This document shows, in pieces, positions 6,496 through 11,468 of a stretch of DNA of 11,468 bases. The notes below the pieces were generated by a model. The model was not told where the DNA came from. It was given only the letters and a program-made list of their open reading frames with translations, and searched no databases. A program made the position numbers and the translations under genes. The DNA lies in contig CAKRKK010000063.1 of NCBI GenBank assembly GCA_934358235.1, forward strand, positions 1 through 11,468, in the 5' to 3' direction. Every line of letters starts with the position of its first letter. The first letter of the stretch is position 1. The stretch comes from an uncultured Lachnospira sp. Lineage in GTDB: Bacteria > Bacillota > Clostridia > Lachnospirales > Lachnospiraceae.

Positions 6496-7869
6496 CTAAT
6501 CTCTGTGAAGTCTGTCTACATAGTCTCTTTTCGTAACAAGGCTCTTATAGGCCGGACGTATAATCTTATCTGTAGTAACCAGCTCTTCTATTCTATGCGC
6601 ACTCCAGCCAACTATTCTTGCTATGGCAAACAACGGTGTATACAGTTCTCTTGGAATATCAAGCATGTCATACACAAAGCCACTATAAAAGTCTACATTA
6701 GGACTTACACCCTTGAATATTTTTCTTTCTTTAGCTATGAGCATAGGGGCTATTCTCTCTATATTATTATATAAGGTCATATCCTCGCTCTTTCCCTTAG
6801 CCTCTGCTAACTGTTCAACAAAGCCCTTAAATACTCTTTCTCTTGGATCTGACAAAGAATATACTGCATGCCCCATACCATATATAAGTCCCTTCTTATC
6901 AAAGGCTTCTTTATTCAGTATTTTATCAAGATAATGTTCTATCTCTTCTTCATCATGGTAATCCTTAATATGTGCTCTTATATCATCCATCATATTCATA
7001 ACCATAAGGTTGGCACCACCATGCTTTCTTCCCTTAAGTGAAGACATAGCGGCTGCTATGGCTGAATAAGTATCTGAGCCTGAGGATGTAACAACTCTTG
7101 TCGTAAATGATGAATTATTACCACCACCATGCTCCATATGTAAAAGAAGAGCTATATCGAGCACATGTGTTTCAAGTGCTGTATACTTCATATCTGGTCT
7201 TAACATTCTAAGAAAATTCTCCGCAAGTGAAAGCTCCTTATCTGGTCTGTGAATATACATGCTTTCATCTCTTTCATAATGGTTATAGGCATGATATCCA
7301 TATACTGCGAGCATTGGAAATGTGCTTATAAGCTGCATGCTCTGTCTTAACACATTCTCTATGCTAAGGTCATCCTTCTTAGGATCATAAGATGCAAGAG
7401 TAAGAATACTTCTTGTCATAGAATTCATAATATCTGCACTTGGTGCTTTCATAATAACATCCCTTGTAAAGTTGGTAGGCAGCACCATACAATCAGATAT
7501 TATATGTCTGAATTCTTCAAGCTGTGCAGCATCAGGAAGTTCTCCAAACAATAAAAGATATGCAGCCTCCTCAAAAATAAATCTCTTATCTCCTGCGCCC
7601 TTTACAAGCTGTGTAACATCATAGCCTCTGTAAAGAAGCTCACCATCACAAGGTATCTTTTCACCATCAACTATATCAAATGCCCTTACACTTGAAATAT
7701 TAGTAAGTCCTGTAAGAACTCCCTGTCCGTTCTCATCTCTTAATCCCTTCTTAACACCATAATCTGCATATAAGCTCTTAGGTATGCTGTCATTCTCCAC
7801 GCACATATCGGACTGTTTCTTAACATAATCGTTAATATTCTCCATTGTTAGATTCCACCTTTCCATCAT
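6496..7869 (-). CDS. gltA: Citrate synthase
   Basis: Condenses acetyl-CoA and oxaloacetate to citrate in the cytoplasm. The family catalytic set is complete: KHGGAN with His283, GMGHAVYSLSDPR with His334, and NVDFYSG with Asp393. In addition, MEHGGGNNSSF carries His247, expected to bind oxaloacetate. At 457 residues it is slightly longer than the usual 370-430, owing to an N-terminal extension of about 50 residues ending in YGVKKGLRD, as in other clostridial citrate synthases. Two starts are plausible. The ATG at 7869 has AGGAAGG 7 nt upstream. The ATG at 7845 (MENINDYVKK) has AAAGGTGG 9 nt upstream, and homologues often begin there. It lies 62 bp after a MarR-type gene and just before a lipase-like gene. 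No aconitase or isocitrate dehydrogenase is nearby. A 2-methylcitrate synthase role cannot be excluded. Confidence 0.92.
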   Translation of the reverse strand: MMERWNLTMENINDYVKKQSDMCVENDSIPKSLYADYGVKKGLRDENGQGVLTGLTNISSVRAFDIVDGEKIPCDGELLYRGYDVTQLVKGAGDKRFIFEEAAYLLLFGELPDAAQLEEFRHIISDCMVLPTNFTRDVIMKAPSADIMNSMTRSILTLASYDPKKDDLSIENVLRQSMQLISTFPMLAVYGYHAYNHYERDESMYIHRPDKELSLAENFLRMLRPDMKYTALETHVLDIALLLHMEHGGGNNSSFTTRVVTSSGSDTYSAIAAAMSSLKGRKHGGANLMVMNMMDDIRAHIKDYHDEEEIEHYLDKILNKEAFDKKGLIYGMGHAVYSLSDPRERVFKGFVEQLAEAKGKSEDMTLYNNIERIAPMLIAKERKIFKGVSPNVDFYSGFVYDMLDIPRELYTPLFAIARIVGWSAHRIEELVTTDKIIRPAYKSLVTKRDYVDRLHRD

Positions 7870-7899
7870 AAATCTTCCTTCCTGTCAAACCATTCACCA

Positions 7900-7919
7900 A
7901 TGCTTCTGTCTGTAAGCAT
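7900..7919. repeat. Short inverted repeat between marR and citrate synthase genes
   Basis: ATGCTT and AAGCAT face each other around 8 nt, forming a weak 6-bp hairpin in the 62-bp gap. There is no T run on either side, so it is not a good terminator and read-through into citrate synthase is expected. Confidence 0.35.
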
Positions 7920-7931
7920 CAGCACCACGAG

Positions 7932-8360
7932 TTACTCAAGTTCTCCATCAACATTATTATTCATTCTATGAATAACTTCTCTAAATATATGCAGCTCATC
8001 CTCTGATATCCCCTCCAGCAAAATATCCTTACACCGTTCATAAGCCTCATTCACCCTGCTTATAACCTTATATGAATCCTCTGTCAGAGTAATACGCATA
8101 ATTCTATGATCCCTCTTATCCTCTGTCATTCCTATAAGCCCTTTATCCAGCAGATGCTCTAAAGACTTTGATATATGGGACTTTGATATATGTCTTCTTA
8201 ACATAATATCCTTTGCCGTAGTTAAGTTCTCTCTTGTTATAAATTCCAATATATCAAGCTCTACCGGCTTTAATCCGTATTCATCCATAATAGGTTTTAC
8301 ATACTTTGTTATCAGCTTTCTAAGCTGTACACCAGATGTTATCAGATCATATGCATCCAT
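7932..8360 (-). CDS. MarR-family transcriptional regulator
   Basis: A 142-residue winged-helix regulator. N-terminal dimer helices occupy about 1-30. The helix-turn-helix spans 48-75 (TAKDIMLRRHISKSHISKSLEHLLDKGLI). The wing has the typical MarR D-x-R-D-x-R core (DKRDHR, 81-86) followed by MRITLTE, and C-terminal dimer helices occupy 97-137. I chose the ATG at 8360 because AAAGGAAAGG lies 6 nt upstream. A GTG nine codons earlier would place that ribosome site inside the gene. It has its own consensus promoter with an inverted repeat over the start site, so autorepression is likely. It heads an apparent operon with citrate synthase and a lipase-like hydrolase, which it may control. The ligand is unknown. 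No efflux pump is adjacent, unlike many marR genes. Confidence 0.9.
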   Translation of the reverse strand: MDAYDLITSGVQLRKLITKYVKPIMDEYGLKPVELDILEFITRENLTTAKDIMLRRHISKSHISKSLEHLLDKGLIGMTEDKRDHRIMRITLTEDSYKVISRVNEAYERCKDILLEGISEDELHIFREVIHRMNNNVDGELE

Positions 8361-8391
8361 AATAATCCTTTCCTTTGCATATATCACATAT

Positions 8392-8411
8392 TTAGTTCGT
8401 TAGGAAACTAA
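8392..8411. promoter_or_regulatory. Probable MarR operator over the transcription start
   Basis: TTAGTT (8392-8397) and AACTAA (8406-8411) form perfect 6-bp arms separated by 8 bp, a 20-bp span typical of MarR-dimer sites. The expected start site near 8409 lies inside it, just after the -10 box. This suggests the regulator encoded 30 bp downstream represses itself. The assignment rests on position and symmetry. Confidence 0.68.
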
Positions 8412-8415
8412 TTTT

Positions 8416-8444
8416 AGTATACATACCCTTGCTATTTCTGTCAA
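8416..8444 (-). promoter_or_regulatory. Promoter of the marR-citrate synthase operon
   Basis: On the minus strand, TTGACA (8439-8444), a 17-bp spacer and TATACT (8416-8421) make a near-consensus sigma-A promoter. The leader to the marR ATG is about 50 nt. Confidence 0.85.
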
Positions 8445-8475
8445 TAAAATATATCAAAAGAATGTATAAATTTAT

Positions 8476-8525
8476 AAAATAAAAATAAAACGCTATGGAA
8501 TAACAATAATTATCCATAACGTTTT
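8476..8525 (-). terminator. Terminator-like hairpin after the CotF-like gene
   Basis: The arms AAAACGCTATGGA (8487-8499) and TCCATAACGTTTT (8513-8525) pair over 13 positions with a single G-T/A-C type mismatch around a 13-nt AT loop. On the minus strand the stem is followed by TATTTTTATTTTAT, a broken but strong U-rich tract. It separates the CotF-like gene from the marR promoter. The other strand also has a T-rich tail, so it could work both ways. Confidence 0.68.
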
Positions 8526-8550
8526 ATATATTTTGAATATTCAATTAATT

Positions 8551-8578
8551 ATCTGAATATTTCATCGGATATTCAGAT
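8551..8578. repeat. Perfect 10-bp inverted repeat
   Basis: ATCTGAATAT and ATATTCAGAT flank TTCATCGG. The hairpin lies between the stop of the CotF-like gene and the terminator hairpin. It has no T run directly after it on the minus strand. A separate palindrome, TTGAATATTCAA, is at 8533-8544. It may protect the 3' end of the mRNA or bind a protein; function is unknown. Confidence 0.55.
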
Positions 8579-8601
8579 TGTCTTTTACATCTGCTGGCTG
8601 C

Positions 8602-9060
8602 CTACTGCATTCCATTTGCCTGCTTATACTTATAAAGCATTTCAGCGTGATTCTGTTCTTCTATCTCAATATCAGCAAGCACCTTTCTTATATCCGACGC
8701 ACTACAGGCAAATACGTTAGTATTATACTCACCCGATACCAGCTTTTCTGTTCCTATACAATCTGTGGCAAGAAAACAGTCATAAGCCTTATCCTCTGTG
8801 TTTTCGCTCTTTGAATAATGTCCTGCTGGCTGATAATTTCTTCCTGCCGTATCATTACAATCACAGGATGGCACATCGCCATTTAACATCCCGCCTATTG
8901 TCTTATAGTGCTCCTGCTCCTTTTTCTTAAGCTCATCAAAAAGGTGCTTTAACTCCTCATCCTTTGCAAGGCCTGCATATTTCTCATACTTGTCAATGCA
9001 AGTCTTTTCCTGTGTCTGAAGGTCCTTTAATACTGACATTTCTTTTTCTGTCAACAACAT
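8602..9060 (-). CDS. CotF-like spore coat / ferritin-like protein
   Basis: A 152-residue mostly helical protein that fits the Coat_F/ferritin-like family. There are two helical pairs. Residues 1-58 contain LKDLQTQEKTCIDKYEKYAGLA and KKKEQEHYKTI. Residues 92-145 contain ATDCIGTEKLVSGEYNT and IEIEEQNHAEML. Each pair ends in an E-x-x-H element (Glu48/His51 and Glu135/His138), with Glu18 and Glu105 as further possible ligands, so a four-helix bundle that might hold a di-iron site is possible. A Cys-containing, poorly ordered linker (CDCNDTAGRNY) joins the pairs. The ATG follows AAGAGG at 8 nt. It stands alone between two gaps and has a terminator hairpin downstream. The family is found in spore coats, but many clostridial copies are uncharacterised. 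I see no clear sporulation sigma-factor promoter. Confidence 0.74.
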   Translation of the reverse strand: MLLTEKEMSVLKDLQTQEKTCIDKYEKYAGLAKDEELKHLFDELKKKEQEHYKTIGGMLNGDVPSCDCNDTAGRNYQPAGHYSKSENTEDKAYDCFLATDCIGTEKLVSGEYNTNVFACSASDIRKVLADIEIEEQNHAEMLYKYKQANGMQ

Positions 9061-9127
9061 ACATATACCTCTTTTCTTAACCAGCTTACTTTGAAATGAG
9101 TATCAGAAGTGAATTCTGTTACTCTCT

Positions 9128-9145
9128 GATGTATTTAAATACATC
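9128..9145. repeat. 18-bp perfect palindrome upstream of the CotF-like gene
   Basis: GATGTATTTAAATACATC is its own reverse complement and lies 68 bp before the CotF-like start codon. A second, looser symmetry (ATCAGA at 9102-9107, TCTGAT at 9125-9130) sits beside it. There is no T run, so it is more likely a protein-binding site than a terminator. No promoter boxes were identified with confidence in this 162-bp gap. Confidence 0.55.
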
Positions 9146-9222
9146 CTGCTGCATATGTATTATGTGCTGATTCCTGCAATCATATACCTTACAAACAGAT
9201 GAAGCAAAACTGTCTACAGCTA

Positions 9223-10248
9223 TTACAATGGTTTACCTGCAAGTACTTCCTTATAATCCTTATAATTATCACGAAGAAGCTTTGGTGTATCAAGTCCATA
9301 TGGACAATGTGCCTTACACTGTCCGCAGTCTATGCAATCTTCTATTTTCTTCATCTTTGCCTGTACAGCCTCGGTAAGCTGAAGCTCAGATGGAGATCTT
9401 CTAAGAAGAAGTGACATCCTGGCACAGTTATTAATCTCAATATGTGCCGGACACGTAGGCATGCAATAACCACAGCCCCGGCAGAAATTACCTGCCAGCT
9501 CCTTCTTGTCTTTTTCTATGACTGCTTTAATCGTATCATCCATAACTGGTGGATTATCTATATAACCTATAAACTCCTCCAGCTCAGACATTCTCTGTAT
9601 TCCCCATATTGGAAGCACATTATTATATTCAGCCTGATATGCATATGCCACCTTTGAATCAGTTATAAGTCCACCAGAAAGTGCTTTCATAGCTATAAAG
9701 CCCATATTATGCTTTCTGCAGTCATCAACAAGCTTATGCTCTTTTTCTGTTGCAAGATAGTTAAAAGGAAACTGTAATGTTTCATAAAGCCCAGACTCTA
9801 TAGCTTCATTGGCAACATTAAGTCTGTGGTTAGTTATTCCAATATGTCTTATCCTGCCCTGTTCCTTAGCCTCACACATAGCTTCATACAATCCGCTGCC
9901 ATCACCTGGCTTTGGACAAACTGCCGGATTATGGAACTGATATATATCAATATAATCTGTCTTTAAATTATTAAGACTTGTACTTAAGTCATTCCAGAAT
10001 TCATCAGCATTTTTTGCTGCAGTCTTTGTGGCTATGTATATATGCTCCCTCACATCAGAAAGCGCCTCACCTAACTTACATTCGCTGTCAGTATAAAATC
10101 TTGCTGTATCATAGAAATCTATGCCAGCTTCATAAGCTCTCCTTAATATATCTGTCGAACTTTCATGACTTATTCTTTGTATTGGAAGCGCTCCGAAACC
10201 ATTTTTGTTAACTGTTATTCCTGTGCTTCCAAGTGTCACTTTAACCAT
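9223..10248 (-). CDS. Aldo/keto reductase with C-terminal 2x[4Fe-4S] ferredoxin domain
   Basis: A 341-residue cytoplasmic oxidoreductase. The N-terminal TIM-barrel carries the full AKR tetrad: Asp47 and Tyr52 in FYDTARFY, Lys75 in IATKT and His106 in YQFHN. The nicotinamide end of the barrel shows GRIRHIGITNH. From about 250 a ferredoxin-like tail has two C-x2-C-x2-C-x3-C-P motifs: Cys256/259/262/266 and Cys305/308/311/315. This architecture is common in anaerobic Firmicutes and suggests electron exchange between NAD(P)H and iron-sulfur carriers. The substrate is unknown. The start at 10248 is chosen because GGAGGAG lies 4-5 nt upstream; an earlier in-frame ATG at 10278 has no such site. It follows the 72-residue protein by 78 bp. 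No good promoter or terminator was recognised on either side. Confidence 0.9.
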   Translation of the reverse strand: MVKVTLGSTGITVNKNGFGALPIQRISHESSTDILRRAYEAGIDFYDTARFYTDSECKLGEALSDVREHIYIATKTAAKNADEFWNDLSTSLNNLKTDYIDIYQFHNPAVCPKPGDGSGLYEAMCEAKEQGRIRHIGITNHRLNVANEAIESGLYETLQFPFNYLATEKEHKLVDDCRKHNMGFIAMKALSGGLITDSKVAYAYQAEYNNVLPIWGIQRMSELEEFIGYIDNPPVMDDTIKAVIEKDKKELAGNFCRGCGYCMPTCPAHIEINNCARMSLLLRRSPSELQLTEAVQAKMKKIEDCIDCGQCKAHCPYGLDTPKLLRDNYKDYKEVLAGKPL

Positions 10249-10326
10249 AATACTCCTCCGTTTCCAAATAATATTCACTTTACTATTTATGGCTATTTTA
10301 TACTAATTAAATTTTATTGAATGTAA

Positions 10327-10545
10327 TTAACACTTTGTTATAACATTTTCCGCTGATTTATCTATATAGACACTATCACCAACATTGATATCTTTCTCAT
10401 ACAGATACGCATCTGCTACATCAATACTAATAACATCTCCGTTCTTTGCCTCAAGTATAACTTTATCAGTTATAACCTGTCCATCCAAAAGACCTTCACA
10501 TCCAAAGTCCGGCTCTTCTATATCTTTAACTATATACTTTATCAT
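10327..10545 (-). CDS. Small conserved-looking protein of unknown function
   Basis: I do not recognise this 72-residue protein. It is acidic and soluble-looking, with no signal peptide or membrane helix. It alternates short beta-prone stretches (KYIVKDI, DGQVITDKVILEA, GDVISIDVADAYLY) with turn residues, and ends in NVGDSVYIDKSAENVITKC. Predicted beta content and the repeated G-D-x-I/V turns suggest a small beta-barrel such as an SH3-like fold; this is a guess. Cys16 and the C-terminal Cys72 are the only cysteines. The ribosome site is weak (GAAAGAAG). It starts 49 bp after the esterase stop with no terminator between them and precedes the aldo/keto reductase, so it is probably cotranscribed with the esterases. 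The normal start, intact frame and codon use like its neighbours argue that it is a real gene. Confidence 0.65.
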   Translation of the reverse strand: MIKYIVKDIEEPDFGCEGLLDGQVITDKVILEAKNGDVISIDVADAYLYEKDINVGDSVYIDKSAENVITKC

Positions 10546-10594
10546 ATTACATCTTCTTTCACTTACCGCTTACGCACATCATAAAATAAGTTTA

Positions 10595-11383
10595 CTAGAC
10601 CTTTGCTGGCCTTACTTCCTTAAGACCGGCATAGTCAAGGAACTTATTAAGCTCTATATCCCAGAAACGCCACTCATGCCCAAGTTCCTCTATCTCATCA
10701 TAGACATAATTCTTATATACATCCTTATGTTCAAGGAAATAATCTCTCACAATATGATTCATATCAAGCCATGGATCTCTGCCTCCGCATGCATGATACA
10801 CGTCTGGTATAATATCTGTATCAGCTGTTATCAGCTTGTCTGCAAGATATGTAAGACAATAATCTGTATTATGTATATCTCCATCTCCAAAAAGATTGAT
10901 TCTTCCTTTAGCCTTTGTACTTCCATCATTTACATAAGCTGAATCAGCCTTATCACCTGCCGAAAACGCTCCTACCTTTGAAAAAATCTGTGGGTACTTA
11001 AGTACTGTATGAAGGCAGCCATATCCACCATTTGAATATCCTGACACATAGTTATCCTCTCTTTTGTCAGATATACACTTAAACATATTCCATATTATTG
11101 ATGGAAGCTCCTTTGCAACATAGCTTTCATATCTGTTTCCTATATTCATATTAACAAAGCAGGACTCATCAACATTAGGAAGAACTGCTGCAAAATGTCT
11201 TTTCTCAACTGTATCAACAAGTGCTGTATGATACAGCCATTCTGTGTTATCACCGCTTCCTCCATGATACAGCCACACACATTTAAGCTGCTCTTCATCA
11301 TCAATATCATCAGGAAGAACAACTGTCACATCCATGCCATGCCTTAACATAACTGAAAATACATTTATATCCATTACTGCCAT
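10595..11383 (-). CDS. Esterase-D-type alpha/beta hydrolase
   Basis: A 262-residue serine esterase of the PF00756 (esterase D / acyl-ester hydrolase) family. The visible order is WLYHGGSGDNTEWL (37-50, oxyanion loop), AAVLPN (65-70), the nucleophile elbow SGYSNGGYG with Ser117, the acid GGRDPW with Asp203, and the base GHEWRFWD with His236. The complete triad and family-typical length argue for an active enzyme. No signal peptide is seen, so it is probably cytoplasmic; substrates may be acetylated sugars or S-formylglutathione-like esters. The start is the ATG at 11383 with GGGGAGGA 6 nt upstream. An earlier in-frame ATG at 11401 lies before that site. Its start overlaps the stop of another esterase of the same family by 10 bp. 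Confidence 0.88.
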   Translation of the reverse strand: MAVMDINVFSVMLRHGMDVTVVLPDDIDDEEQLKCVWLYHGGSGDNTEWLYHTALVDTVEKRHFAAVLPNVDESCFVNMNIGNRYESYVAKELPSIIWNMFKCISDKREDNYVSGYSNGGYGCLHTVLKYPQIFSKVGAFSAGDKADSAYVNDGSTKAKGRINLFGDGDIHNTDYCLTYLADKLITADTDIIPDVYHACGGRDPWLDMNHIVRDYFLEHKDVYKNYVYDEIEELGHEWRFWDIELNKFLDYAGLKEVRPAKV

Positions 11384-11468
11384 AATGATTCCTCCCCACA
11401 TATATACTTAACTGTCTGTTCTATACAATAATCCCAGTATGCAAAATCATGTGCTCCTGGACTTTCCC
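11374..11468 (-). CDS. C-terminal end of a second esterase of the same family (cut by the right edge)
   Basis: The last 30 residues of a gene entering from the right, reading ESPGAHDFAYWDYCIEQT and then VKYICGEESLWQ before a TAA at 11374-11376. The GAHDFAYWD stretch lines up with GHEWRFWD around the catalytic His of the complete esterase next to it, so this is very likely a tandem paralogue. Its last ten bases overlap the start of that esterase, and the ribosome site of the latter lies inside this gene, which suggests translational coupling. The rest of the protein is outside the window, so the assignment rests on this short match. Confidence 0.7.
   Translation of the reverse strand, partial: ESPGAHDFAYWDYCIEQTVKYICGEESLWQ

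Noticed and set aside
8361..8387. Upstream GTG start for the MarR-type regulator
   Set aside because: It would put the AAAGGAAAGG ribosome site inside the coding region and leave a very short leader after the operator. The ATG at 8360 is better placed.
10249..10326. A promoter for the aldo/keto reductase in the AT-rich 78-bp gap
   Set aside because: TATAAA-like boxes exist but no -35 with suitable spacing could be found, so I do not report one.
10385..10942. A long open frame on the plus strand (185 codons)
   Set aside because: It lies antisense across the 72-residue protein and the esterase, has no ribosome site, and its translation has no domain pattern. It is a by-product of the codon use on the minus strand.

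Overview
This 11.5 kb stretch comes from a low-GC Gram-positive genome, most likely a Lachnospiraceae-type gut Clostridia member. The evidence is an AT-rich sequence, purine-rich Shine-Dalgarno sites before nearly every gene, sigma-A-type promoters with exact 17-bp spacers, a CotF-like spore-coat gene, a CsoR copper operon, and an aldo/keto reductase carrying two 4Fe-4S clusters. The genus cannot be fixed from sequence alone. All genes I can support, fourteen including the two cut by the window edges, lie on the minus strand, so transcription runs from high to low coordinates. I see no tRNA, rRNA, CRISPR array, transposase or phage gene.

Reading in the direction of transcription, the right edge holds the 3' end of one esterase gene. 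It overlaps by 10 bp a complete second esterase of the same family. Next come an unrecognised 72-residue protein and an aldo/keto reductase with a C-terminal 2x[4Fe-4S] domain. A CotF/ferritin-like protein (9060-8602) follows, closed by a terminator-like hairpin. A MarR-type regulator (8360-7932) then begins behind a very good promoter whose start site is covered by an inverted repeat. It leads into citrate synthase and a monoacylglycerol-lipase-like hydrolase.

The central block (5378-1840) is the most interesting part: acyltransferase, GT8 glycosyltransferase, GT8 glycosyltransferase, acyltransferase. The genes are tightly spaced, with an ATGA overlap between the last two. They sit behind one strong promoter that is flanked by two related dyads forming a large inverted repeat. 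The gene content suggests a small pathway that builds or decorates an acylated glycan or glycolipid. This is inferred from family membership, and the product is unknown. One of the two acyltransferases has an extra glycine inside its catalytic HX4D motif.

The left block (1614-1) is a copper-response operon: csoR, a membrane-anchored heavy-metal-binding (HMA) protein with a Cys-rich N-terminal segment, and a CopA-type copper ATPase running off the left edge. Its promoter has a CsoR-like palindrome placed in the spacer between -35 and -10, so copper-relieved autorepression is the natural reading.
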